Below are positions 1-11,499 of a stretch of DNA of 64,000 nt, piece by piece. Origin of the DNA: Cinnamomum chago (lineage: Eukaryota; Streptophyta; Magnoliopsida; Laurales; Lauraceae); assembly GCA_038049695.1 (NCBI GenBank), contig CP142453.1, positions 109,839,501 through 109,903,500 on the forward strand, read 5' to 3'. The notes under the pieces are model-generated. The model saw nothing but the letters and a program-made list of their open reading frames with translations, was not told the origin of the DNA and ran no database searches. Each line of letters starts with the position of its first letter. The stretch's first letter is position 1. The position numbers and the translations under genes were made by a program.

Positions 1-748
1 GGTGATTTATTCACTATTTTGGCTTTGGTTTCAATGGTTTTAAATCATGAAGGTCAGCTTCTCCTCAAACTCGTTGTCATACTGCACAAAGGATCCATCC
101 AAACCCCATCTTAAGGCTTTGATCCTTCCTGTTTAAATGAGATTTTTTTGCCTTTGGACCAAGTACTGGATTGCACATTGATTGGACAGAGAAGATGATC
201 AATTGATGGGTTTTTTTTTATTAGGCCATTCTACATCAACAATGGATTGATGAATCTAACCACGTTCACAAAGGATCCATCCAAACTCCATCTTAACTCT
301 TACTATGCATGTGTGAAGAGATGATAGTGGGAAGTTTTTTTTTTTTTTTAGGAAATTATGGGTTCAGTTAATTTGAGAGGAGAGTGGAGAGCGAGGAGAG
401 TTGGCATGGAAAGAGATTTTGACATCTGTTTTGAGGTGTTTTTTAAAATTAAGATTCATAGTTTGGAGGCCTGTGGTTAACCAAAGGCAAATCACATTCC
501 AATAGAGATATAAATGTGGCTTTATTTAGTTGTATTTAGTATGAAGAAAATAAAATTTACATATAAATCATGTTATTTAAATATTTAACTTTATTTTCTG
601 AATGGTAGTAAGCTGAGTCTTTTGTAGGAAAAACAAAAGAAAAATACAATACAAAATGATAGACTACCTCTCAAAGAGGGCAAGCATCACAAGCAAAGAA
701 AAAACTCAAATAAGGACTTAAGAACCCACAACTCGGGTCAAGCACAAC
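1..748. other. Gene-free A/T-rich flank
   Basis: No coding pattern recognised. A 28-base direct repeat (CACAAAGGATCCATCCAAAC and onward) occurs at 85-112 and again at 267-294 with one difference. The rest is homopolymer-rich. Confidence 0.5.
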
Positions 749-1640
749 TTAATGATTATATAGCCATTTCAACTTATTTGTATTGAATTGAATAGGTCCT
801 AGACCAAGTCTCTTTAAATTGATACTCAATTTAATTGTAGAGCTTGTAATAAGACCAAAATTTATATCTTGAGTTTCATATATTCCTGCCACCACCCAAC
901 GCACATGAAAGCGGTCTCCCCATTTAGATAAAAAAGGATTTTGAAGGATTTTCAGCAACAATCCATTAGTTTCCAAATACATCGAACGAACATGATTAGG
1001 AATTAACCCCGATAAACTCAACACAATCCCATAGTAATTTGAACTACTATACGAAGCTGCTTTCATAGGCTTTCATAAATCATCCCAAACCACTACAATA
1101 ACAAATGGATGACAAAGAAAAATGGACAGATGCAAATTAGGTTGATCATGCACTAGCTTTATAGAGATGGAGAAGGAGGAGGAAGAATATTCCAATGACT
1201 TGCCACAACACTTGGGAGATCCAAATCGAAGAAAATAATATGGCTTCAAAATTGACAAATAATTTGATGAAGGACCTGAGGATCAGTGAAAGGAGTACTG
1301 CTCCTAAAAACTGCGACCATTCCACTCTCTCCATACATGCCACACAAGTGCTGGGAAAAATTACTTTCTAAGAGTTTATAGGCCTTTACAATTGTCATCG
1401 AGCCTTGTGATGGTAGACTATAGCATCTCATGAATGGACAGATTTATGTAACAAGGTGAAGACCTACCTTGTCTAACAAGTTTAACCAAACATTCTGAGT
1501 GAATGGACAAAAGAGTAATAAATGTTGTAAATCTTCCAAGTTCTCTCACAAAGAACACAACATGTGTCACAAAGGATGTTTCGATGACTGAGCTTTTGCT
1601 TTTAAACATGCCTTTAGAGCCATTCATGCACAAACAAAGT
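749..1640 (-). mobile_element. Decayed LINE (L1-type) fragment with zf-RVT-like region
   Basis: On the minus strand about 1580-1480, CCVLCERTWKIYNIYYSF resembles the zinc-binding zf-RVT region of plant L1 elements (CVLC..E...HLL..CPF). Downstream pieces in shifting frames (LVRQGRSS, NLSIHEML, LCGMYGESG) continue the similarity to about 1073. Multiple stops and frameshifts show it is dead. The boundary towards 749 is not clear. Confidence 0.45.
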
Positions 1641-3780
1641 GTTTAGGAGTTCACAAACGGCTTGACCACAATTATGACCGTTCAGAAATGAGAGTGAACG
1701 TTAACTTCAACAATCCCTCATTCAACGACACACCCACCGTGACTCCTATTTTGCAACTCGTAAAACCCGTGTCCCATGACTCGAACACCCGACCTTCCAG
1801 GCTCTAATAGCACTTGTAAGATCTTACACCCCCATTGAGCTAACACTTATCCCAATACCAATTAGTGAAGAGAAACGGCACAACAATGGTTTTATGATGA
1901 GGGCGAGAGCTCGACTACAATTATGACCACTCAGGATTGAGGGTGTGAAAAGATTTATGGGGTCCTCGATTTCTAGATTGGTCTACTCAAACAATCAACC
2001 CAAAAGTATAAATATACAGCAGAAATAAAATAAACATACACACACCACAAGGACACCAAATTTAAGGTGGAAAACCCTAACCGCGTGGAAAACCACCGAT
2101 CCGAATTGGATCAAATCAAACACTATGAATCTTGCAATTACAAGAAACTCAGATCTCTTCTTCAGATATCTCCTACCCAATGACTGAAGTTACTTTGTGT
2201 CACTTCACGCTTCAACGACTTCACACCGTTGATTGCAACAGATTCAATCCAGCGCTTGACTCCTCAAGTCTTCTCGCAAGAAGATAATCTTCTACAAAGG
2301 ATGCAAAAGAACTAGCTTTAGAGAACTTGTCAGCACAACTCCTTAATAAATTTCTAGAGAAAAATTCTCTTAATGATAATCTCTAACTCAGAACTTTGAG
2401 AGGTGAGGGTCTTGTCTTTGGAATAGCTCTTGAGTCCTTTAAATAGCTCTTAGGTTGTGCTTAAGGTTGCCTAACTTGATTAAGATTGAAACAAGCATTT
2501 TGAGCACAATTAGAAAAGCAATTTTTAATTTCGTAGGACTCTCTGCGCCTTGTCCGCTCAGGTGGATCCACCATCCGCTAGAGCGAATGAGATTCTGTTT
2601 CAGCGTTGGCTATTCTGACTCTGTCCGTTCGAGCGGATGATGTGGTCACTCGAGCGGACCCCATTCAGGTTGATCCGGAATTTCAAATCTCTTTCTCCAA
2701 CTTTCCTTCTTCTAATTCTTTCAGATTTTCTATCTTCATAGTTCTTTTCTAAAAAAGAATTACAACTCAAAAAATCCAGAGTTTTATCCAACCCATGAAT
2801 TTAGCAAACACTAAAAAAAACCTTTTGGGATGGATGTTAACTTCAACAAAGAGAAATGACACTAGTCTCTTCTACCGGTCAAAATAGAAATAAGATCTCC
2901 GAAGTAGGTGGTGGTAGAGTCCAACCTCCCTACCCTATAAACCGACTGACAAAAATATCAGCTCACATTCCCAAATCATTGATAGCTCTATCACCATAAT
3001 TATCTTTCAATCTTCCTCCTGGAATTCAACAATCAGTCCAAAAATGAATAGAGGAATCCAAATGATCAGTCCAAAAATGAATAGATGCACCATTCCGAAC
3101 CAAATACCGGATATAAGGAAGAAATGTATCTCACAAAGAAAGAATATCTCGCCAGCATGCAGATGCTTGAGAAGAAACTTTGACATCCCATATTGACAAT
3201 CCTTTCAAATTTTTTGCTGTTATCCACAGATTCTAGCATGTGGGTCTATTCAACACAATATTCCAAAGTTGCCTGATAAGAGCAGCTTTATTCAAACTAA
3301 TAACTGACTTAATACAGATGACTTGGGAAAGTGAAGAGTCAACTTGAAGAGTAAGGATCAAGCTATGTATATGTGAAGTGTGGTTGTTAGGAAAGGTGGT
3401 GATGAAAGTGGGTGTGTTTGTTTGCGAGGGTGAGTTTGATATATAGAGATGGAGATAATGGTGAAACAAGTTGCAGGTGAACATTGGGCTTCTGGTTTGA
3501 AGTTGGCAAATGAATTAAAGTGGGTTCAATTGACTGGGTCAGTGGTCAACGGGTAAAGTGGGGTAGGCTGAAAGATGGGTTGGTCATTGCAACTTACGTG
3601 AGCAAAGAGTGTGCAGAAGCATAGGAGATGGAGGAGAAAGATGGGTGGGCCGTCTGACTTAGATGAGGGGCGGTGATGTCATGTTGGCCTGGTTGTCAAA
3701 ATGAGACAGAGATGGTGAATGGTCGGTGACTGGCTGTGTGAGACATTATGGTGTTAAAAGGGTGCCGATGTATGTTTGGA
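1641..3780. other. Gene-free repeat-derived region
   Basis: No gene recognised. At 1720-1860 the minus strand has tRNA-like boxes (TTAGCTCAATGGG and GTGTTCGAGTC), perhaps an old SINE or LTR remnant. At about 2040-2100 AAGGTGGAAAACCCTAACC and at 2550-2660 repeated GCTCGAGCGGA-like motifs resemble LTR leader sequence of Copia elements, but I see no paired LTRs or ORFs. From 3340 to 3780 the strand is G/A-rich and low in complexity. Confidence 0.3.
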
Positions 3781-3900
3781 GATGTTGCAGGTAGAGCTGG
3801 TAAAAGTCAACCCAACCCGTCAATCCAGACCGTCCCAACTCGCACATAACCCGTACAACACCCTCATAATATACGGTTCGATTGCGGGTCAAGCTTTCCT

Positions 3901-3998
3901 GACTCTTATTTAAATTGGTCGAGTTAGACTCAACCTGCATGACCCACATGACTCTTATTTAAATTAGTCGAGTTAGACTCAACCTGCATGACCCACAT
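3901..3998. repeat. 49-bp tandem duplication
   Basis: ACTCTTATTTAAATTGGTCG and the following 29 bases are repeated immediately (3901-3949, 3950-3998) with one G/A difference. Confidence 0.9.
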
Positions 3999-4265
3999 AA
4001 TCTGTTTGCCCTTTTCTTACCGCTAAGACTTTATGCTTTATGCTTAGTTAATTCTGTGGAGTGTATCTATCTATTTTGATATAAAATAAATTTTTTATTT
4101 TTGTAAGAAATTTATTTTATTTCCATTAGCTTTGCTATTCTATTTCATAGTCACTATTTAAAACATATATATTATACTCATTGCATAAATAATTCATTAT
4201 CTTTTTTTTTCCTCAAGTGGCCTTTTGTTTACTTAAGAATAATTTTATGTGCTTTGTTTCTCTTA

Positions 4266-4548
4266 GGGCCCGTTTGGTAATTTACTTTTAAAATAAAGTG
4301 GAGTGAAGTGAAATGAAAAGAATGAATAAAATATAAGTAAGTTATGATGATATTTTGTTTTTAGTTGTTTGGAATGGAATATTTTTGACTTTTTGTATGG
4401 GGAAATGTAGATTTTTTGTCTTTTAGTGAGTAAATGTAGTTGCTTTTTGACTTTTTTTGGAAAAGATGGAGGGAATTTTTGTAAAAAGTGTTTTTGATGG
4501 GATGTTTAACTTAACTTGACTTTATTAGTAAATTTACCAAACGGGCCC
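4266..4548. mobile_element. Tourist-like MITE (PIF/Harbinger), 283 bp
   Basis: Perfect terminal inverted repeat GGGCCCGTTTGGTAA / complement, flanked on both sides by the trinucleotide TTA (4263-4265, 4549-4551). This is the target-site hallmark of PIF/Harbinger elements, and the TIR resembles the Tourist consensus GGNNCTGTTTGG. There is no coding capacity. Confidence 0.88.
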
Positions 4549-5123
4549 TTAGGAGGACTGTGGATTTGAATAAAACACAATGGATGCGATAAAAATAAAA
4601 TAAAATAATCAAGTAATGGTTGAGTTCATTCTAGTTTCTACACTATTTTATCTATATGCCGGCACAGGCTATAAAGAATGGTGAATTATAGCATCATGAC
4701 CCACACATAGGCCTAAACTCTTAACCTAATATCAGTTGACCATAAGTTTGATTTAAGATCCTATAAGAAGCAAATTAACATTAGACTTATCATAATCCGA
4801 ACAAAACTTGTCCATATTGCCTATCATGATAGTCTTAAATTGCAACGATTAGATTTAGAAAGTTAAGGATTGTTCATTAAGATCTTAGCTTATTGTTCAT
4901 ATAGATCTTATCTCATTTTTCGTATTAACTTATTGGTTTGGATCCAATTTAAACTTTGGGCATAGTTAAAGCCTTAGAGGACTCTTGGGTTAATAAATTT
5001 AAGTTTGAGTGGAAGTTATGTGCATTAACCCAACCCACAGTAACTCGCAATGGTTATGGAGGTTAATGTGAGATGAGTCGGGTTGACCCGCAATGGGTGC
5101 GGGTTAGGAGCTTCTGACCGTTT

Positions 5124-5159
5124 ATTAAATGGGTCAGATACACATCTGACCCATTTAAT
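5124..5159. repeat. Perfect 16-bp hairpin
   Basis: ATTAAATGGGTCAGAT (5124-5139), loop ACAC, exact reverse complement 5144-5159. It is flanked by other AATGGGT/GGGTTGACCCG motifs, so it is probably a remnant of a subterminal repeat of a hAT-like element rather than a terminator. Confidence 0.7.
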
Positions 5160-6080
5160 GAAAAGCTCCAACCCGTTTGCCACCCCTTGCTGTTGGGTTA
5201 TTGAAGATGGGTGGAAGGTAGTGTCTGGGTTCAATTCGTGTTTGGTAGGCAGGGTGTGAATTCTAATGATGGCTAAGTTGCAAGGATTGTTGAGGATGGT
5301 GAAGTTTGGAGGGGCTTTGAGAGATTAAGGTGCTGATGGGTCTCCATTGTGTTGTCCGCCGAATGGATTGGTGGGACGATGAAGAGGGTTGAAGGTGAAG
5401 ATGATGGATGGTGACTGGTGAGGAAAGAGGAGACTAGGGGGCCTTGGATTGATAGGTTGTGAAGGTGTTTGGTTGATGGTGGTAGCTCTTTGGTTGTAGA
5501 TATGTTGCCAGGTGGGATGATGAAGGTGATGGAGAGAGGATGGTGTTAGTGTTTGGATGGACAAGGAAGATGGGTAGAAGTTGAATGGGTTGGTGTGTTT
5601 GGTTCGAGGGATTGGAAAAAGGGTGCATAAATGGTACATAGAAGAAGGGAGAAGCAGCAGGAAGGGGAGGGCATTTTGGGTATATAGAAATAATCGGAGG
5701 AAAAAGTTGTCGGGAAATCATTTTTATTGCCGGATGTCCAAACTTGAAATGTATATGGAAGACTTAAGTCCTATTTTAAAAACCAAGGTTTTTTTTTTTG
5801 TCCTGAATTGAAATCTGGGCAAAATTTGAGCCCTGTTTTGAAATCTCCCCAAAAATATATATTAAGAGAAGGAATCTACTATTGCCATATCCCTCATTAC
5901 TCCTCGTACATCCAATTTTTTGAATTCAAGTGTACTCGTGTGTGAATTTACGAAAATAGACAGGAGGAATACTTTCAAGGCTCATCCAATTTCTCCGTAC
6001 ACACTCCCTCCCATCTCTCTTTCCATCCTATTCCTACAATAGAACTTCTTCCTTAGCTCACCTTCACGTCTCCTTCTCCC
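5160..6080. other. Gene-free, strand-asymmetric stretch
   Basis: 5270-5680 is strikingly G/A-rich on the plus strand with many GGTGG/GATGG runs, giving Pro/His/Ser-rich open frames on the minus strand that I do not accept as genes. 5680-6080 is A/T-rich with CT-rich patches. No feature recognised. Confidence 0.4.
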
Positions 6081-6500
6081 TTTTTACATCCCCATCTCCT
6101 TTCATTTTTAGTTTCGATGCATAATAGAGAGGAGGGTTGGCCCCAAAATGTCAAAAGAGTCTAGGGAGATTACCAATCGCTCCTTCCTTGGTCAATAGCT
6201 CAATGAAGAAGTTTTTTTTTTCCTTTTTTGTTCATGTCTGCTCGAGCTTTAAGGTCTTAACACAATGTTACAGCGGAACAACAATGATGTTGTTTGGACC
6301 TGAAAGTCAGAACATACATGAACACACACACACACACAAAAAAGAGAAAAAGAAAAAAAAGACCTTCACCACTAAGCGATTGACCAAGGAAGAAGCAATT
6401 GGTGATCTCCTTTGCCCCTTTAGACATTTTGGGGCCGACCCTCCTCTTTATTATGCATTGAAATCGAAAATGAAAGGAGATAGAGTTGTAAAAAGAGAGA
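6081..6500. repeat. Long inverted repeat (hairpin), arms about 165-200 bp
   Basis: The left arm 6081-6245 contains CATCTCCTTTCATTTTTAG, GAGGAGGGTTGGCCCCAAAA and TCCTTCCTTGGTCAAT. The right arm 6300-6500 contains their reverse complements in mirrored order (ATTGACCAAGGAAGAAG, TTTTGGGGCCGACCCTCCTC, AAAATGAAAGGAGAT). The loop is about 55 bases. A (CA)n run and poly-A/T lie inside. Transcription would give a long foldback RNA. Confidence 0.8.
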
Positions 6501-6923
6501 GAAAACATACCATGCTTGTGAGAAGAGAGGAGGGAAAAATGGAAGAGGAAGAATACGATTGATGGAACTTCTTATTTGAAGGTTCATATGGCTGCATCGT
6601 CAACTAAGAATGATGGAAGTCTGCACCGTCAACTAAGTGGAAGTCGAGTGTGGTGTTTGGACAGTTTGGGATAAAAGGGTTGTACAATGCATTTTCTATA
6701 AAAATTCTGAATATAAACTGAGAAGGGATGTGGAAAAGAGAAACAACGAATGTTGCAATAGAAGCTCCTTAAGAAAAATCACTACAATATAATTTTACCT
6801 ACATATATAGGAATATATCTTACTATGACTGATGTTGCAATAATCATCCATAAACCCATACTTGACCCAAAGTTCAATCAATCAAAACCAAATCAAACTC
6901 CACTCTAACTGGTGTAGCGGTAT

Positions 6924-8046
6924 CATGGTTCAAAATCTCGGCCGAGACCGGTTCATCTCGGCCGAGATGAACCGGTCTCGGCCAGGACCGAGCCGATATC
7001 TCAGTGAGATATCGGTCTCGGCCTGTTTTCTTCATTATCTCGGCCCATCTCGGCCGAGATGACCATTATCTCGGTTTTTTCAATATCTCGGCCGATATCT
7101 CGGCCCATCTCGGCCGAGATGACCATTATCTCGGTTTTTTTTTTTTTTTTTTTTTTTATAGATGAAGCATAGAGGTTTGTCACTTATTCACTTATGTAAT
7201 TGTGTTGTTTTCTTCATTTAGAAGTTAGATCTATTTATTTGCATGCTACATCTACTCATACACATGATTTTGAAATTTTTTTTCAAATTTTTTTATTTTT
7301 GGATTTTTTAATATTTGAATTATAATATATCATTTTTTGGGGATTTCATCATAACTATGTTATTTTAATGATTCGTGATCATTGTATGGTGTGTAAATGA
7401 TAGATCTACATGCTTTTATGTTAGATTGATATATTTAGGATTTTGAAAATGATTTTATTAATTTTGTTTTTCAAAAAATAATTGTTGTTACTTGTTAGGA
7501 TATTTGTGATACCAAAGGCTTATTAATAGTGTGTAGATGATAGATCTACATCTACTCATAGTCATAAACATGATTTAGATTTTTATTTTAATTATTTTAT
7601 TGTCGGATTTTTTAATATTTGAATTATAATATATCATTTTTTGGGGATTTCATAATAAATATGTTGTTTTAATGATTCATGATCATTGTATGATGTGTAA
7701 ATGATTTGACACTAATAAATTGATCATGAGCAGAGTATCAATAATGTTTGCATTATATAAAATACTGGAAAAAAGACAGTGAACTGCGAGTCTGCGATAC
7801 AGACAGGACTCATAACTTAAGGTGACCGAGATTTTGATTTATTGTTATTAATAATGGAAACAAATATAGTTTTCCAGCATTTTCTAATATTCTGGATTTT
7901 TTGGATATTTTTATGAATTTTTTTGGATTAAAAAAAAATTCACACCGCGATGACCGCGACGGACCGATATCCGCGACCGATACCGATATCATATCGGTTT
8001 TTCGGCCCGGCCGATACCGCGACCGAGACCGAGATTTTGAACCATG
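6924..8046. mobile_element. Non-autonomous hAT-like element, 1123 bp
   Basis: The ends are CATGGTTCAAAATCTCGG and its exact reverse complement, flanked by a perfect 8-bp duplication AGCGGTAT (6916-6923, 8047-8054). The 8-bp TSD and CA-starting TIR fit hAT. The left 200 bases are an array of palindromic ATCTCGGCCGAGAT motifs, and the right end has CCGCGACCGAGACCGAGA motifs. The A/T-rich core carries an internal direct duplication (about 7258-7410 and 7566-7710). No transposase is recognisable. Confidence 0.88.
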
Positions 8047-8519
8047 AGCGGTATAGGTCACCCATTTATCATCCCCTGTAATTGTTGTCATCCTTGGGCC
8101 CTTGGCAGTGTTTCATAATCTTCCAAATGTCACACTTTGGGTGAGTGAGATAAGTGAAACTCACATGTGTCCCAACTCCCATCTATTGAAAACTCTCAGC
8201 CACTCAAAATAAACCGCCTAATGTAGCTAAATTTTACTTCTTATGGGAGTTAATTCAATTGTTAGAAAAAAGTAATGTGTTTTGTATAGCATTAATTATT
8301 GGGGTGTTTGGTCGGAGGTCCCTCAAAGTATGACTTTGTTACAAACAGTCCACAAAAAACAGGTTATGCAGTCAAATGTCCTCTAACACATTCTCATACC
8401 TGATATGTCTAATTTACCATTTCTTTAAATCAAATCCCATGATTGGTGGGATATCCCATTAATAATTGTCAACTACCATTTAATTGGCCACGGTAAATGG
8501 AATATCATTAATGAGATTT

Positions 8520-9155
8520 TCAAATAAATTCTAAAAACACACAAATAAATTTTAAAAGATCCAAATAAATTTAAAAAATATAAATAAATTTCAAAAGATA
8601 CAAATAAATTTAAAAAAAATGTAAATAAATTTCAAAAGACGTTAATAAAATTAAAAGACGCAAATAAATTTTAAAAAAATACAAATACATTTGTCAAAAC
8701 TAAGATAACCCAATTTTCCAAATTAGAGAAAAATCTTGCAAAAACTCAAGCATTTTTGTCAAAAACTCAGTTAAATTTAATTCAAGAAATACAAATAAAT
8801 TTCAAAAGACACAAATAAAATCAAAAAACACAAATATATCTAAGAAAATACAAATAAATTTGCCAAAGATACAGAAAGATTCATTTAAAAAATCAGTTAA
8901 AAAATTTAAAATAGAGATAAATTTATTAGAAACTCACCTATATTTTTCAAAAACTCAAATAAATTTGCCAAAAACTCAAATAGATTTATTTAGAATTTAG
9001 ATAAATGTGTTCCAGAACTCAAATAAATAGCAAAAAACTCAAATAGAATTGTCCAGAACTCAGATAAATTTGTTTCAAGACTCAGATAAATTTACACAAA
9101 ACTCAAATAAATTTAACAAAAAATAAAAAACTCAGATAAATTTGACAGATCCACC
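8520..9155. repeat. A-rich degenerate minisatellite
   Basis: Dozens of variants of CAAATAAATTT followed by AAAAGA or AAAACT, with a period of about 20 bases drifting along the array. The composition changes abruptly at 9160 into GC-rich sequence. Confidence 0.8.
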
Positions 9156-9264
9156 AAATCACAGAGATAAATCAGAGCAAAGAACCCAGGCCCTGCGAAT
9201 CTCTAAAACCGCACGCTTTCCCAACGGATAATAAACTCAGTGAAGTTCACTTGCGTTTAAGCTC

Positions 9265-9530
9265 GTGCCAGGGTTTTTCCTCCTCGCCACCTTCCTCCTC
9301 GTCTTCTACACGACCCTGTCCTCCCAATTCCACCTTAAATGCCTAAAATGCCCCAAACTCATTATGAACCCGACGTCAGGATCGGAACGGGAACCGTCTC
9401 AGTCAAGCAGACGAACATCTCCCACATCGTCTTCGGGATCGGCGGATTCGCCGCCATGTGGAAGAACCACTCGCACTACAGCGAGCTTTGGTGGAGACCC
9501 GGCCATAGACGAGGGTTCGTGTGGTGGTGC
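9265..9530 (+). pseudogene. Fragment of a DUF604 / Fringe-like glycosyltransferase gene
   Basis: From 9387 one frame reads VSVKQTNISHIVFGIGG then AMWKNHSHYSELWWRPGH and RGFVWW. This matches the start of the plant DUF604 domain, which has the pattern HIVFGIG..W..R..Y..LWWRP...RG.VWL. Just upstream (9268-9327), in a different frame, is a hydrophobic segment FFLLATFLLVFYTTLSSQ that could be the type II membrane anchor of the same gene. The two parts are out of frame, no ATG precedes the anchor in good context, and the match stops after VWW. It is therefore a truncated, frameshifted copy of what I take to be exon 1. The local GC content is well above its A-rich surroundings, consistent with transfer from elsewhere. 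It might be cargo of a Mutator-like element (see 8305-9995). Confidence 0.6.
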
Positions 9531-10139
9531 AGATATTGTAGTTATGCTGGGACTCATCACGTGGTGAAATTTACATATAGTTCGATTTCACCAAATGTAA
9601 CATGCAATAAATATGAGTAAACGCTAGATATAAAACTAGCCAGTGATTCCTACATCTACACCTTTATACAAGACAAGGTTGGACCATACAGCACTCAGAA
9701 ATCTGTCTGCAAGTTCTTTGAAAAGATGTAGTGAGTGCGAACTAGGAGAAGAAGAAAAAGGCTCTGGTTAGTTTATGTCCATGTCTGGATTGAAGAAGAA
9801 GAAGAAGAAGAGGGATAATAGAAGATTTAAATTTTAAAAAATTTATGCCTAATTAGTTGAAAGGACAAATCAGTCATGAAAATGTATGAGGTGACATATC
9901 TAGGGATCTCTCACCGAAATATGTTCAAGCTGCATGAACTACAGACCTTAGAAGAAAAGTTGATGGACTGGAGGCCTTACAAAACCTCTATGAGGAACCT
10001 TTCGCTAATTTCCTCTTAATTATTTATGAGACAACTCCTGGTGGAGTAAACTTTCACAACATCTGTTTACGAGGAAGTATTAATTTCACTGTTTTTAAAT
10101 TTAGGCTTGTTTAGTAGATGGGCTAGATTTGGATTTAGT

Positions 10140-10440
10140 TTGAGAGCCCGGCCCGGCCCGGCCTAGCCCGGGTCAGCTTGAATATAATGATGGTGGTAGC
10201 AAAAAATAATACAGGGATTTGAACACTTACAACCTAACACACAAATACATGACCAAACTAATCAAGCTACCCTACGAACAAAGCAAACTACCCATTTTCT
10301 AAATTATAAGCCTAACTCAGGCTGGGCTTGGGCTTGGGTCAGCTAATTATGGCCTGATTTGGGCCTGGGCAGGCTTGGCACTACAGTTTAGAAGTTGGGC
10401 CGGGCCTGAATATTCCTTAGTCCAGCCCATGAACACCCTT
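10140..10440. repeat. GGCCCGG-rich repeat fragment, possibly hAT-derived
   Basis: CCCGGCCCGGCCCGGCC near 10146 and GGGCTTGGGCTTGGGTC / GGGCCGGGCCTGAA near 10325-10410. The end GGCCCATGAACACCCTTA resembles a common hAT right terminus, but no matching left end was found. Confidence 0.3.
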
Positions 10441-10452
10441 ATCTACCTGTAT

Positions 10453-11181
10453 TAGGGCTGCACAGAACCGGACAGCAGACCGGACTAGACCACAAAATTG
10501 GATCAAACCGGACCGAATTTGTGGTCTTTACAACACAGATCCGGTCTGGTCCGGTCCGAACCGGATTTGAAAAACCGGTTATATCCGGTCTGGTCCGGTC
10601 CAGACCTTTTAAAAACCGGTATGGACCGAACCGGACCGGTTTAATAATAAATATATTTTTTTTTAATTTTTTTAATACAAAACTTTAATAATAGGATCCA
10701 GATCTGGCAGATCCTACGGTCCATGTCAAACGGAGTCGTCGCATATCAAACCTGTAAAAAAAAATTATTTATTTTAGAAAACTATCGTTTTCTGCTTCTC
10801 GTCTAAACCCTAGGTGAGCTTTTAGAAAACATTTGTATTTTGACTTATGGTGCTTAATTTGTTGAGACATTTGCAACTAATTTGTTATCTTAAGTCTCAT
10901 ATACAATCAAAATCACTCCATTTTTACGTTAACTTTACAATTCAATAACCATATTGGAAGTAATGTTAACGAAGAAAACTAGACATATTTAGGTGTAATT
11001 TAGATGTGAGCTGAAAATGAAAAAAAAAAAAAAAGCTTAGGAAAAAAAAACAAATGAAACCGGTCTGGACCACCGGGCTGTTTTAGACCGGTCCGGTCCT
11101 CTCATTTAAGTAAAATCGGAAATCCGGTCCGACTGGATTCCGGTCCAAAAACCGGACTGGAAATCCGGTTGTGCAGCCCTA
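10453..11181. mobile_element. Non-autonomous hAT-like element, 729 bp
   Basis: Termini TAGGGCTGCACAG-AACCGGA and complement (TCCGGTTGTGCAGCCCTA). Flanking 8-bp sequences ACCTGTAT (10445-10452) and ACTTGTAT (11182-11189) differ by one base. Subterminal regions are packed with CCGGTCTGGTCCGG motifs on both sides. There is no coding capacity. Confidence 0.85.
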
Positions 11182-11499
11182 ACTTGTATAAGTTGCATGA
11201 CCAAACTCCTTCAATCATCGCATATGTTCAATATTCTCATATGAATGATAAGCAAGGTTTAGTTTCATATCACGAAATTTAGCTCTCTTGAGAATTATAT
11301 AAAAACACACAAATACATCTAAACACATCTAACTGTTTAATATACTCATTTTAAAAAATAATTTTAACAAACATAATTACATGCTTCACATAAGTAATAT
11401 GCGTTGAGGAGCCTCTCTTCCACAGTGTATGAGTTGGAATGCATATAAAAAACTTTGCATGAGAACCACGGATGAAACTCTTTTTTTTTTTTTTTTTAC

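Larger units (their letters stand above)
8305..9995. mobile_element. Possible Mutator-like (Pack-MULE-type) element around the DUF604 fragment
   Basis: The left stretch 8312-8420 (GAGGTCCCTCAAAG, TTATGCAGTCAAATGTCC, ACATTCTCATACCTGATATG) and the reverse complement of 9870-9995 (AGTCCATCAACTTTT, TTCATGCAGCTTGAACATAT, ACATTTTCATGACTGATTTG) align in the same order over about 110 bp with gaps, as diverged terminal inverted repeats would. I could not find a clear 9-bp TSD. The interior holds an A-rich minisatellite and the DUF604 fragment. Low confidence by eye. Confidence 0.35.

Noticed and set aside
1720..1860. SINE or tRNA gene on the minus strand
   Set aside because: A- and B-box-like motifs are present but no cloverleaf, tail or TSD could be found.
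5325..5721. Two overlapping Pro/His/Ser-rich minus-strand open frames
   Set aside because: Produced by a G/A-rich plus strand; no family similarity, no promoter or splice evidence.
6137..6562. 141-codon open frame
   Set aside because: It runs through both arms and the loop of a hairpin and across CA and A runs; no domain, and an antisense frame exists for the same reason.
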